Origin: Knufia peltigerae
Taxonomy: Eukaryota; Ascomycota; Eurotiomycetes; Chaetothyriales; Trichomeriaceae
DNA length: 64,000 bases
Assembly (NCBI GenBank): GCA_030247855.1
Contig: JAPDRN010000064.1
Location: forward strand, 1-64,000
Direction of reading: 5' to 3'
In this document: positions 19,906-31,529 of the stretch, piece by piece
Layout: each line of letters begins with the position of its first letter
How positions within the stretch are numbered: position 1 is the first letter of the stretch
Notes under the pieces: model-generated
Seen by the model: the letters and a program-made list of their open reading frames with translations, nothing else
What the model was told of the DNA's origin: nothing
The model's database searches: none
Translations under genes and position numbers: made by a program

Positions 19906-21160
19906 ATGATCATGTCCCTCCTCACATTGTCACGTATCATCATACCTCCCTTTGTCTTCGTCGGGTTTTACTGTCTACACTTGTTCGGTGAAGCCAACGG
20001 TACATTTCCCCTGATCGTCGCACACCAAGAGAAGCGTCAGCTACCCACCACCGCCGCCGTCGGAAGACCTGCTTTCGCAGAGGGCTTCACGGGGGTCGAC
20101 CCTCCCGACGGACTGTTGTCCATCCTGGTGGTGTTCTTCTGGCCTTTGGTCGATGGAGAGAACCCTGGAGCCAGTCTTTTGACTTTCTTGTTTGGCGGTC
20201 AAATCGTGGCTTTTTTGGCGGTTGTAACACTAGAGGCTTCGAGAAATGCCAACAAGGGAAGAATCATTACCTTGTAAGTCTCGTCCCACCCTCTAGAGCA
20301 AGGAGGGCAACCGACCTTGGTACCTACTTTAAAAACCTGACTGACTGACTCTTCCTGTCCGACACAGTACCTCCATCTATGGACTTCTCTTCCAGTCCAT
20401 CGGAGCAGGGGTCATGGTCCCATTATACCTGACCATCTACCTGTTCACCTCACCACTGGTGACGTCGAACACACCACTTGCACCGTCCGCGTTGGCCGTC
20501 GACCAGGGGATTTTGGGTGGTCTCCCCTTTGGCGTTTTATTGGGATACATCGTTCCATCGATCGCCATGTCACTACCAGACCCGACATTGATATCCCAAG
20601 ATGCCAAGGTCCTTGCGATCGTCGTCTGGCAGTTGTTCCCAGTATGGACGAATTTATTCACCTTCCTGGCCCGCAAGAGTATCGTTCCTCTCTTTTCAGG
20701 AGAGTCGGCCAACAACAAGAACCAGTTGTCCCAACTGAAAACCGTCTACAAATTAGCCATGGCCGTCAGCGTCCCGACGCACGTTGCGACCTGGACATTG
20801 TCTCTCTCTACCGTTTTATTTCCCGTACTGTTCACCCCCAGCACGGTCGACGCTTTTCATCCGCTCAACGTCATCCTGCCACCGAACCCGCTGGGAGACA
20901 GTAAGGCGTCAAGTGTGGCCCAAGGCGCAATGTGGTTCCTTCAATACGATTACCTCATCACCTCGTTCGTCTACGTCGTTTGGGGCATTGTATGCAGGTA
21001 CGGCAAGCTCGGCGGCTTTGGATTCACAAGTCTGTTGGACGTCATCGGGAGATGCGCCATCATGGGTCCCATAGCCACCGCTCTCCACCTACTCCAGGAC
21101 CGTGACGAGATGGTTTTTGCAGCTTCACCCGAGACTTTGACCACAAAGAAGAATGCATAA
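19906..21160 (+). CDS. Multi-pass membrane protein, possibly ascI/paxA-like
   Basis: Two exons (19906-20273, 20368-21160) give 386 residues with about seven to eight hydrophobic segments, the first (residues about 8-28) possibly a signal anchor. Characteristic are the GFTGVDPPDGLLSILVVFFW stretch between the first two helices, a DGENPGA loop, the ARKSIVPLF loop and the LQYDYLITSF segment near the C-terminus. I recall this architecture from fungal integral membrane proteins that accompany secondary-metabolite genes, some of them membrane-bound terpene cyclases of the ascI/paxA group, but I cannot prove the relation without an alignment. It is divergent from the Zn2Cys6 gene. No prenyltransferase, PKS or NRPS is present within the window, so a cyclase role is only a possibility. 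Confidence 0.7.
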
Positions 21161-21488
21161 AAGAAACTGTCCTGTCGCTTGTACCGAGGACGTGGAAGAC
21201 TCTTGCTTGCCAGCTGGACTCTGGATTTTATTACTGACTAAGAAAAAAATTGGGGTATACGTAAATGCGTGCTTTGTATTCATACTTTGGTCCAATGTCA
21301 TACAACTTCTTCTCATCACAATCATGTGCGGCGTCAGAAGTGATGCCGGGACTATCGGTCATTGACTTCCTTAGCCTCTTCTGTCAGGTGTCTGCGGCCT
21401 GCGTTCTCAACCATCAAAGGAACCTCAGACGGACTCTTCCAGTTACTATTACTCTCCCAACCTGGCCCTAGAAACCTTTCAAGTCTCT
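21161..21488. other. Convergent 3' region
   Basis: Space between the membrane protein stop and the sugar transporter stop; no other feature seen. Confidence 0.4.
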
Positions 21489-23322
21489 CTAGCTGATGGC
21501 TACCGCAGTCTCGGCAGCAGCTTTCTCGTTCGACCAGATCATCTCGTCGTGGCTGACTCTGCCATGGTGCGCTGCCTTTTCGTCCTCCTGTGCAGCTGCT
21601 GCAACGGCCGCCACAGATCCCACGCACTGGTACTTTCGGAACTTGCGTGCGGGCAGGTGCGCCTCAAACTATATCACATGGGTTAGCCACCGAAAAGTGT
21701 CAGACTGAGACAGTGAACGACATACCATTTCGTCAATCTCCTCGAACGTACGACCATGAGTCTCTGGGAGGAAGAAATATGTCCACAGAGCCGCGATCCA
21801 GCACGACGGTGTCCAGATGTACCCATACTTGGGTCCCCAGTTCAACGAATCAGGGTTGATAAAGTATGGTGCGGTGAAAGTTGCAAGCCACGCGCCCAAA
21901 AAGCCAATCGAGGTGGCCACACCAAAGGTATAACTTCGGAGACGTTGGGATGGGAATTCTCCGCCGCAGAGCCATGCGTAGGAAGCGACCATGCCGTTGT
22001 AGCCGATCAAGTAGATGACGGAAATACCAACAATGACCTATTATAGATTGTCAGTAAAAAGGTGTCGAGTTGTTAACGAGACCTCGATCCCTTACCTTTC
22101 CAGTGCTCGGGCCAGCTCCTAGCTTGTCATACACAATGGCCACTATGAGCTGCGCAATGCCACAGATGATCATACCGGTGACAAGGAAGAATCGTCTGCG
22201 TCCCCAGCGGGTGATGACGGCACTGTTGATGAGGATCGCAATGACACCGACGCCAGTAAGTATACAGGCGTTCTCGAAAGGAGATCCGACCGAAGCCATC
22301 TCGAAGAAGTATGTGCCGTAAGCTGGACGTATTAGAAACGAAAGACATCTTAACGTGCTGTCGTCAGAACTTACAAATCATGTACATGGCTCCAGATGCA
22401 GCTTGAAGAGAGATGGCTGCACAGGCTAGATATGTTCGTCTTCGGTCGACCGGGTTGCGGAACATGTCTAAGATATCGGCGCTCCTGGCAAGCGCGCGCT
22501 CGGCTTCAATGGCGGACTGCATATCGTGAATTTCAGAATCGACGGTATCGGGGAATGGCCTCAGCCAATGGAGTGCCTTGCGCGCCTTCTCGGGCTCGTT
22601 CTGGAGTAGGTACCACCGAGGAGATTCGGGGATGAACAACATGCCAACGGACAGAATACCCGGGATGATGTAGATGATGCCAAGGGGAACTATGTATTGT
22701 TGCTTTCCATTGTATTTCACCGTGAAGTTGTCGACAATTGTGCCTATCAAGGAACCGATTGAGGTCCATGTCTGGAACAGACTGATAACCATACCTCGGT
22801 ACCTGGCTGGAGCGCATTCTTGCAAGTAAAGCTGGCCAAAGGTCAGGAAGAGACCATTGGCGATACCGATAAAGGTACGGGCAAAATATAAAGCTCCAAT
22901 GCTAGTCGTAGTCATCATGACCACATTGGCAATGACACAGATTACACATGCCAGCCAAAGAGACACTTTTCGGCCGATGTAATGGGCGATGGGGCCGCCA
23001 CACATTGAACTGATGAATGCGCCCAGGATCATGAGAGACGAGATAAGCTGCTGGCGTTCGTGGGAGATGTTGTATCCGATGGGAGATGTTGGGTCTTTCT
23101 CGCCGAAGATCTGGCCTGGGGTCAGTGACGAGCTCGCCGTCGTGCCTTCTGCCCAAACGGACAGGTAGTGGGAAAACGCACGTGCAGGAAGCCAGGCATT
23201 GCCTGGAGACCACCAATAATACCAAAGTCTGTGCCATATTGAAATGGACACATGCTAACCAAGGTACAAGCGGCGAGACATTTCCAGTGGGACAACACGT
23301 TCTCCTTTCTTGGAGCGTCCAT
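21489..23322 (-). CDS. MFS sugar (hexose) transporter
   Basis: Five exons (23322-23182, 23110-22375, 22322-22096, 22037-21726, 21668-21489) close in frame to 531 residues, normal for the sugar porter family. Sugar-porter signatures are visible: FQYGTDFGIIGGLQ in helix 1, SLWLACV after the GRK loop, the PESPRWYL motif at the end of helix 6, GRRRFF after helix 8, and the PETHGRTFEEID motif after helix 12. All five exons keep the expected order of motifs. Residues suggest a fungal general alpha-glucoside or hexose carrier subgroup, but substrate cannot be assigned. It is convergent with the membrane protein gene and marks the left border of a 3.5-kb gene-free stretch. Confidence 0.92.
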
Positions 23323-26300
23323 GATTGCGGTATTGCTGTCTTCGAGCAACGGTACCGGAAGGGGTGAGGTATCAGGTGAGGTTGATCGTGGGCTTCATGG
23401 ACGCAGATATAGGCACTTGATACAACAAAAGGCCAAACCCTGGGCCAAGCTCTGATGGTAACTTATTGGACTCAACTGCCGGAGATCCGTCACCCGTTTG
23501 GGAATAAGAAGCATTGTAGGGTCGAGGGCCCCACGCGGAGGCAAAGCTCGATCTGCAAGGACTGAGTCGAGAGAAGGCTGGTAGACTGCGCTCTAGTCGG
23601 GATCATCCTGGTCAGTAGTGGAAATGTCCGGGGGAAATGCGGGCACGAGCTATACCCGAAGCTGCCAATGACCCACTGACAAGTTGCTATCGTGGCAGAT
23701 TCTTTTGCCTCGTCTGGCTGAGGCGAAGACATAGACTGGACTTCTGACCACGCCCATTCCGATGCTAGGTACGGAGTAGAATGCCTCTGACCCAATGCGT
23801 CGATACACCTATGCACTTGAGTCATGATATCAGTCTTCCAGGACGCACATAGAGAATCAGTCGAGTGGCCTCCAGAACTGATCATCGTCGAGATCAACCA
23901 TCACATGTGTCGGGAATGGCGTTCCAGATCCAGAGCCGCAGGGATGTTAAGAACTCTACTCGTCTGTCAGGTGGGTATTTCGCTGTATGAGGCAACGATA
24001 CCGCTGGGAAGGCTTTTTACTGTTTTGCCAGTCCAAATGATGTGGCTTTTGGCATGCTGAACGTGGCAAGAACCCATATGAACTGTACGCGAGCGGTCGA
24101 GTTGGCAGCTGCGATGCTGAAAGTAGATATTGCATTTCTGATAAGAACAATTTCGCCCAGGCGTTGGGCAGGGAGGAGGAGAAAGGACTCCCCCAATGAC
24201 CCCCAGAGACCCCCATTTCCCCGGCCATTCGGGCATATGTTTGTAGCCGACACGCGGGGGAAACAGATGCTCATTTGATGATCACTCTGAACCCCGAGAT
24301 CGTGAGGCATGCTGTCAGGTCTTTTGTTGTCTGCCGGAATACCCAGTAGAAGCTTGACAAAGTATTCTGTACATTGATTCATTTTCCCAAAGTGGCAACT
24401 GGCAGGTTTCACGTTCAAGCAAGCCACCGCCATTGCTGAATCGCTGGCTATCACATAGACAGTCCAACTAAGCCCAGATTGACGCCATAAGCATTTAGGA
24501 GGTGCAGCCTCAAAGATTAACGTCTTTTGTTCTCGTCATGGGTCGAGGCTGAAGAATTGAGTTGTTTTGACGCGTGGCGCTCGTGCTTGCCACCGTTCTG
24601 TCCCTGATGGCCTCGTATTCGTCCTGTCCTCCGAGATCCACAATCCAGGGAGCTGGTCTCGAAATCTCTGCACCTGCAGCATAGCGTGCACATCTGATCG
24701 AATGCGGCATCTTCGACCCTGTCCATGTTACTGTTCAGCCTCCCTAGACCTGATCTATCGCATTTTGACATATTATTGCCACTTATATGGGTAAATCAAT
24801 TTAGGGAGTCTGGAGTCGTAAGTTGTTCGGGCAGCATGGGCCATTCGCCACGATTCCCAACTGTTTGCGAGATATATACGAGCCCATTGAATATGAGATT
24901 TTTTGTATCATATGTTTCCGTGGTGGTAATTGACTTCCACGTCCATTTGAAGTGCAATTTTGTCAACGTTTCCAGAAAGTTTTTGCATATTTGGCGATAC
25001 AAATCTCTCGTCCTATGCCTTTCCAGCTAATGCCTACTTAGTGACTCCGAGCATGCAAGCACTCGGTTCAGATGTGCCGGTAAAATCATGGCAATAGAAT
25101 GATAATTTTGGGTAAGTGGAGGCCGCGATAATCGATCGCACCTAGCTCTTGACGCGTGCGTGGCCGACTTGATATGCGAATTCTTTGGTCCAGTGGGTAG
25201 AGGGATGTTGGTGAGCGACTGTTCGGGAACATACTCGGGTAACCTCGAGGTCTCGCTTGGAAAAGAAGGATGCAAGAAAGATGGCTGCGCTTTGGCGCGT
25301 GCCCACCCCCTCTTTCCAAAGAAGCCGAGCAGCACTGGTTCAATTTGCACGGGAATATCTGATATCCCCTACATTCGCCCCACTGCTGAGCTGCCCAGGA
25401 GGTACCGCGAACAGTACCAACCGCAGCAACGAACCCGGAGATCTGATGCCAACGATGTGCAGATCTCATGGTCCAGAAGCGATGATGCTGGGTTTTCAGA
25501 CAAGGCGACATTTACGTGGTTCCTGACCATGTTCAGTTCAGAGCACGACTGTAGCGTTACCAAACCTCGAACGGTCCATTTCCCATAAAAGGCCATGACT
25601 TTTAATGGGCAATGGCCTCCACGGGAAACTCGACAGGGTTTACCCAGTCAGAGCCTTAAGGTGTCTCCCGACTCGTCGATCGTTATGGGCTTGACAGTCC
25701 CAGCCAAAGCACAGAGCAGCCCATTGGAACCTCCTCAGGATCCAGTGCGCTGCCATGAGGTTCGAAGCATAATCAAACACAAACCCCGCTGGGTTTATAT
25801 TCTGGACGTCCGCATTCGTTCGTTATGGAAGGTATTGAGAAACGATACTCACTCCTGTTGGACCCGAAGATTTCGACTCCGCATCCAAGGTCGCATTGTG
25901 GTCGAGCAATGTGGTGTCGCAAATTCCCAACATGATCTGCGCGTTGGAATAATCGAACAACGGGACAGGGGAGGAACGAACCAACCTCTTTTTGTTCATA
26001 CGAATGATGATTGGTAGCACGCCTCACGCCCTACAGCCAACTCCAGAATCGTAACTCGCAAGCCCGAAACCTTTTCAGTGAATTGATCATTGCTCAGGGT
26101 TTCTATCAGCGAGAAAGGCCTAGACTGTAGAGACCACTCGCGGGAACAACTTCGTTTACTACATTCTCTTGAAGGGTAGTGCCAACAGTGGGACTTTTGG
26201 TTTGCCATCGAATGTGACTGCGCGGCTTCATGGAAAGCACGGGATCGGTAGTTTCGCAAGCCAGTCTGAACAGTGAGCACGTCAGCTCAAACCACACCTT

Positions 26301-26852
26301 GTCTGTGGAACGATCTGGTTTCACTTCAAAATGATGATGTTGGCAATGATAACGCACCGTTAAGGAGAGCCATGGATTAAAGAATCCGAACACATACGAA
26401 GTACGCGCCAAGCTCCAAGGGAACGTAAAATCACGTAATGCATGACTAAGTGTGTAGACTGATATTACACCAGAACCATCAACGTTTAACAACGCCGTAG
26501 CATTCTGAGGAGCTTATTCTCTGTACTGATTCTTACTTCGTGACGACATTTCAATCCCTTCAAGTCTTTAACAACATACTGTCTACATTCTTCTCATACT
26601 TGTTAATATGTTAATGTTCTGCACAAAAAATACACAAGGATTCTGCAAAAATGGCAAAAACTTAACTAGGATTTATCTCCCATAGGAGCCTAGTTAAGAA
26701 AATCCCAGTCGTGTAAGGATTTTTTTCCCCCAGATGCCTCCCAACTCGGGACCAGTGAAGGTCTTAAACCGATCTATGGTACTCGCTCTGGAATCTCCCC
26801 TGTCGCAGCGCTTACAACTTTTTCTAACCCTCTCCAGGGACGCTTGATCCTC
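23323..26852. other. 3.5-kb gene-free stretch
   Basis: Many open frames of 60-145 codons exist on both strands, but none shows domain motifs, splice-consistent extension or a sensible start. The DNA is of mixed composition, turning AT-rich near 26500-26720. A strong hairpin lies at 26661-26698. It may hold promoters, decayed genes or a decayed mobile element; I could not identify any of these. Confidence 0.4.
26661..26698. repeat. Hairpin with 14-bp stem
   Basis: CTTAACTAGG pairs perfectly with CCTAGTTAAG, and inside them CTCC pairs with GGAG around a CATA loop, leaving one 6-base bulge (ATTTAT). The setting is AT-rich, with T and C tracts 25 bases downstream. It could be a transcription-end structure or the end hairpin of a mobile element; neither is shown. 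Confidence 0.6.
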
Positions 26853-27787
26853 CTATGTCGTCCTCCCACTTGGTTGTCGTGCCCCCCAATTTGCCCCCAG
26901 AATTGATATCCCACTGTTGTTGATCCCACTGTGTGTCCCAATTTGCTTCTTCCTCCTTGGAAAAGTCAAGTTGCCTGCAGGATAGCCATCCAGTTTGACC
27001 TGACTGACTTTCCTTTTGTTGCGGAAGGCGACTTTAAACCGTTGCACCATGGAGTGTTGAAATGATTGGTTTTGCTGTGAAGGTTAGTTGACAGAAAATT
27101 CACGAGTCGAACATATAAGGGATCATTTATTTGGACGAATGAAGTGCCTGAACGTACCTGGACGGTGAATGCGTGGGTGGTCCTGGGCCCTGTGAAGCCC
27201 GAGGGCGCGGTGATAGTGACGACGAGTTTGTATGCTGGCAGCAGATATCCCCAAAATGAGATCACCCTCTACCTTTCTCGAGGACGGATATTTGACTATT
27301 CATTGCTTTTTCCACCCACAGGGCCTTCCACACGGTTTGTTGGACACTTCCATACCAACGGCATGCACCACCTCGTCTTGCGATAGCTAGGAGTGATCTC
27401 GGTGGCTTGAAGAGCTGGCCGGATGATAATCACTCCCGGCACTCCAGTATCTTGCTGCGGAGTATGAAGTTGTGTACGGTCGAGGACTCAGCATAACAAA
27501 CCACTTTCAACGAGATCGAGGAGCGGTTGGTTTACGTACACCTCGACCTCGCCATAGTTCTCTTCGATCTCCGTTTGTTGCTGAGGTGAGAGGTCCTGGT
27601 CGCGAGAGGAAACCGTACCTCGCTCGGCGATCAACAAGGCGAGCTCGGCCTTTTGTTGGTCTGCAGACAAATTAGTGCCTGCCCTGGACCTGTTCAACCT
27701 TTTCAATGCTGGTTCGGACAGTCCCAGGGTATCTTTTCTAGGGACGACAGTGTCCTTGATGCTTTTCTTCGTTAGAGCTGGTGCCAT
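26853..27787 (-). CDS. Protein of unknown function, four-exon model
   Basis: Not recognised. Four exons (27787-27502, 27450-27356, 27268-27158, 27074-26853) join in frame to 237 residues; each junction has GT..AG borders, and the third intron has a CTAAC branch site. The ATG at 27787 starts a basic N-terminus (MAPALTKKSIKD) followed by a charged helical region, then a segment reading GVPGVIIIRPALQ, a beta-rich stretch (YKLVVTITAPSG, then THAFTVQ) and a basic C-terminal part (RFKVAFRNKRKV). No membrane helix or signal peptide is seen. The consistent frame across four exons supports a real gene, but the second acceptor (AAG) is not ideal and the last exon has low-complexity codon usage. A decayed gene cannot be excluded. 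Confidence 0.45.
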
Positions 27788-29235
27788 TGTGTTCCTTGTG
27801 TTCTAGCAAGACATAAGTCTTTCTTCCAAAAGGGAAATAGGGATCAAAACAGACATTCCGTTTCTCCGGGCTTTGTTACCTTCAGGGCGAGGTCTTGATG
27901 GAAGATGGTGCCGAGGATATCTCTCGTGTCCGAGATACATGCTTACCAATTCCCCTCGTTTGCTGGCCCTACAAGGTGGTATGGCGAGATTTGCATGTCG
28001 CATTGCGTGCAGCGTTACCAGTTGGTCTCTAACTGCACCTAGGAATCTCCGAAACACCTATTGCGAAACGGGTGACGGATGCTTCTGAAATTGCGTCTAG
28101 CGCAACGCCTTATACCAATCAGAAATCCCTTATCGTTCCAACCACTTCATGTTTTCCACCTATCCAAAAGGCCATCCGAGAGAACGAAGGCCGAATGTGG
28201 TCGGAACCGCTGCACGTGACCGAATTGCGTGCTATGAAGTATGTATTCGTTGCTCGTCTGTCGACACAGACCCCTGACATCTGCGGTGTACTATGCCAGG
28301 TGTCTTAAAAGCTTACGCATGTTTCTACACTCATTACAGGTCCCAACAGCCTTTCGTCATCGGCCGTGTAGGTTCCTTACAGGTCGCAAACTTCTGGTGG
28401 TGGTGATGGTGGTTATTGTGAGAGTGGGAACGAGCACCAGCAGAAGCAGATCTTGGGCCTTGCCCGATCTCGAGGAAATCAGTTTCATATCGGTTCCAGG
28501 TGTGACATTTTGCTTCACGCTGGCGGCTGAACCCCAATGTGACATGTCGGCAGAGGAGGAAGATCAATCGCCAAACCGCAAGAATTCTAGCAGCCACATC
28601 CTTCACAACTTCGTATTGATGACTCTCACACCCTCGTATCGCGACATACCTAGTAGTCACTTGAACTTACCATGGAAAAGTAGACCTCGTATGTGCATTT
28701 TAAGCTGACATCAGCGACAATACAATGACAGACACGAATCGAGACCTGGAAACTGTACATTGCTCACTATCTCATGTGCTTTTCGTCACTGCGTTAATTT
28801 CTTGCGGTTCGCAATGAAACTTCCACGCAAATGCCTATCACTGACCCAATGCATCCACCACCGCCAGGATGCAAGGATGTAGTCATCCTGGATAGAGATC
28901 GCGACATCTCGCTAGCCTTATAGTGTGCCGTGGACCAATGGTAACAAGGATCCCTGTTTCGCGATGCACATTTCTCACCAGACATTTGTAGATAGGTACT
29001 TGACTGAATCGACATCCTGGCAACCTTGCGAATACGAGCACAACAAGTCTTCGGGTATCGGCGTGCAGAGAGGCGCCGATACCACTCATTCATTCCACTT
29101 GACCTCCGTGCTAGCAAGAGCGAGGACTAGGGGTATATTGTTATTCATTGACGCGCCATTTACCTGTGCTGTCAATCTTGGCTCACATATACTACGTCTT
29201 GCCTCTTGCAGCCCGTAAGTAACAGAGAAGCTGCA
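27788..29235. other. Intergenic, 1.4 kb
   Basis: Upstream of both the unknown gene and the second monooxygenase. Open frames around 28240-28710 lack any protein-like motif. Nothing recognised. Confidence 0.4.
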
Positions 29236-30777
29236 ATGGCTCACCGCCCCGGAAAGCGTGTGGCTGTGATTGGAGCAGGCATAAGCGGTGTTTCGAGTGC
29301 TGCTCACCTGTTAAAACATGGCTTAGAAGTCGTTGTGTTCGAAAGGTCGAGCATCGCCGGTGGCGTATGGCATTTCGACCCTAGGTCTGCTCAAGACCCG
29401 ACGTATCCCAACGAGCAGCCTTCCAGGGGAGATTATGAGATCAGGCCGGAGTTGGAGTATCGCACACCACCTCCAGAAGTCTCAGAAGATGACAAAGAGA
29501 CGGCCGAGGAACTTGAGATAGCTCACGCACCACCCGGGCCTTGTTACGCCGGGTTGATGAATAATGTATCGACGCGTGAAATGAGAACGAGCCTCCAAGC
29601 CTGGCCACCAGGGACGACCGACTTCGTCGGCCAGAGTGTTTTGGAGGAATATATCCAGAGCATCGCAAGGGATCATGGGGTAGCAAGCGTCACTCAGTAC
29701 AATACCCGTGTGGAGAATGTGCAAAAGGTCGGTTCAGAGTGGGTGATTCGAACAACAACACTCCGCAAAGACGCCATTCGTGGATGCCACTTCACGGAAC
29801 GGCGGTGGGCTTTTGACTGCGTTGTCGTGGCATCGGGACATTACCAGATGCCTCGAATCCCCGACTTGCCAGGGCTGCACGGGTGGAAGCAGGCGTATCC
29901 AGAAAGAGTATGGCACTCGAAGAAGTATCGAGATCCTCGACAATTCAAGGACAAGAATATCCTTTTGATCGGCGCGGGCGTGTCATCCTACGACATTGCG
30001 AAAGAATCTGCTCCGTATGCGCGTCGCATCTTTCAAAGTTCTCGTGGAGGAAAACTGGATCTTCCGGCGAGTATGATGCCCGAGAAGGCGACCAGGGTCG
30101 GCGGAGTTCGATTGTTCAAACTAGACGGTGGCTGTAGCAATTCCGAAAAAGAGGTTGCAGCGCTACCGATACCTGGAAAGATTGTGCTCGAAGACGGCGA
30201 GGAACTGTCTGATATCCATGCAGTGATCCTCTGCACGGGGTACATCACTTCCTATCCGTTCTTTCCTCATCTTCACTCCGACACAACACCGGCGCACGAG
30301 GCGGGTAAGCATGTGCTGGTTACTGCCGAGGGAAATATGGTACACAATCTGTACAAGGACATTTTTTACATCGAGGACCCATCCCTCGCGTTCGTCGGAG
30401 CACCTTACCATATCGCGACTTTTTCGCTGTTCGAGTTCCAGGCGCAGATCGTGGCGAGGGTTCTCAGCGGCAAGGCTCTGCTGCCGTCGTACGAACAGAT
30501 GCGCGAGGAGTACGCAGAACGCGTAAGGACCAAGGGGTTGGGAAGAGACTTCCACAGCTTGAGGGGAGATGGCCAAGAGATTGCCTATGTGGATGACTTG
30601 GTTGCTTGGGCAAACACAGACGCCGAGGAACAGGGCATAGATGACAAGATGAAAGGGCACACTGAAGAGTGGCATGCAGCCTACCTCGAAAGGAAGGAGA
30701 GGCTGAAGTTTTTGAGAGTGGACAAAACTGGACAAGGAGAAGACACAGACCTTAGACTCGAGGCCCAAGTCGTGTAG
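29236..30777 (+). CDS. FAD-dependent monooxygenase (flavin-containing monooxygenase family)
   Basis: Intronless gene of 513 residues. The FAD Rossmann motif GAGISG is at residues 13-18 followed by FERSSIAGGVW, the usual second FAD contact. The FMO fingerprint is represented by YPERVWHSKKYRDP in place of the canonical F-x-G-x3-H-x3-[YF]. The NADPH site GAGVSSYDIA follows, and CTGYITSYPF matches the family's TGY element. The ATG at 29236 is the first in frame; the upstream open frame starts only at a TTG. Family members oxygenate N- or S-containing small molecules in the cytosol or on the ER. It differs clearly in length and layout from the FMO-like gene at 13069-15253, so the two are not recent duplicates. 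No neighbouring gene suggests a substrate. Confidence 0.9.
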   Translation: MAHRPGKRVAVIGAGISGVSSAAHLLKHGLEVVVFERSSIAGGVWHFDPRSAQDPTYPNEQPSRGDYEIRPELEYRTPPPEVSEDDKETAEELEIAHAPPGPCYAGLMNNVSTREMRTSLQAWPPGTTDFVGQSVLEEYIQSIARDHGVASVTQYNTRVENVQKVGSEWVIRTTTLRKDAIRGCHFTERRWAFDCVVVASGHYQMPRIPDLPGLHGWKQAYPERVWHSKKYRDPRQFKDKNILLIGAGVSSYDIAKESAPYARRIFQSSRGGKLDLPASMMPEKATRVGGVRLFKLDGGCSNSEKEVAALPIPGKIVLEDGEELSDIHAVILCTGYITSYPFFPHLHSDTTPAHEAGKHVLVTAEGNMVHNLYKDIFYIEDPSLAFVGAPYHIATFSLFEFQAQIVARVLSGKALLPSYEQMREEYAERVRTKGLGRDFHSLRGDGQEIAYVDDLVAWANTDAEEQGIDDKMKGHTEEWHAAYLERKERLKFLRVDKTGQGEDTDLRLEAQVV

Positions 30778-31231
30778 AGAGAGTTCTATAGTCTTTGGGC
30801 GTTAGGGTGTTGTTCAATCTGATAGACATAGAAAATTCATCAAGGCTCGATCACGATATCAAGGACAAAAAGTTGTTGTATGATGTGATTGAGGCGACTC
30901 CGTGTACACGAGGTCGTATTCAGATTGCGAAAGTGACGAAAACGAGGGCGTTTTCGCGACATATAACAAGTAATTCACCGTACAGTAAATGCACTTTGAG
31001 GCAAACACTCGACAGGAATTCTTGCATGATCTCAAATTTACAAGTCGCAACGATATCCATACCGAGATCAAATCTGTTCCTCATTCAAACCTCACCCTTC
31101 CGAAGCTCGCCCATCGACGTTGTTACCTGTAGCTTGACTACCTCTACTCGAAACTCGAACTTTTACCTTTTTCTCCGCCTTCTTGACCAGCTCAACTCCC
31201 TCCTCCCTCAAACACATTTCCTTTTTCCACA
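30778..31231. other. Intergenic, monooxygenase 3' / TOM6 5'
   Basis: Pyrimidine-rich DNA immediately before the TOM6 ATG is typical of a highly expressed fungal promoter. No other gene seen. Confidence 0.4.
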
Positions 31232-31529
31232 ATGCCTCCCAAGAGAGTCGCGATCCAACCTGCCCGCCGCACCCAGTCCAAAGGATACATCAGCTCGGTC
31301 TACCACTCATTGACATCTGAAGAGAATGCTAGTGTCGTCATTAGCGTCGCCATGTTTGGAGTATGTGTATATCATTCCGACACAAATTCCTCACAAAGCG
31401 CAATGTCGATGGACCTTTACTGTAAATTTTGAACTATTGCTAACAACCCTTTCCTTCTCTTTCTTAAAATAGGCCGCGGTAGCTTTCTTCAACTCGGAAT
31501 GGAGTGACATGCTTCTTCCCGGATTTTAA
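31232..31529 (+). CDS. tom6: Mitochondrial import receptor subunit Tom6
   Basis: Small two-exon gene (31232-31360 and 31473-31529) encoding 61 residues. The N-terminus is basic (MPPKRVAIQPARR), followed by YHSLTSEENASVV and a single C-terminal membrane helix continuing across the splice into AAVAFFNSEWSDMLLPGF. The ending matches the pattern of yeast Tom6, whose last segment also has a short helix followed by a D-M-L-x-P string. Tom6 is a tail-anchored outer-membrane protein that stabilises the TOM translocase around Tom40 (established). The gene is easily missed because each exon is short. Both exons keep phase 0, and the acceptor is preceded by a C/T-rich tract and AAATAG. Confidence 0.82.

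Noticed and set aside
13069..23322. Classical PKS, NRPS or terpene-synthase gene cluster
   Set aside because: No backbone synthase or soluble terpene synthase motif in the window; only tailoring- and transport-type genes are seen.
23490..24454. Minus-strand ORFs of 135 and 145 codons upstream of the sugar transporter
   Set aside because: No recognisable motif, no credible start context, and no splice partners giving a longer protein.
13069..30777. The two flavin monooxygenases as a recent tandem duplication
   Set aside because: They differ in length (653 versus 513 residues), intron content and motif spacing, so they belong to different subgroups.
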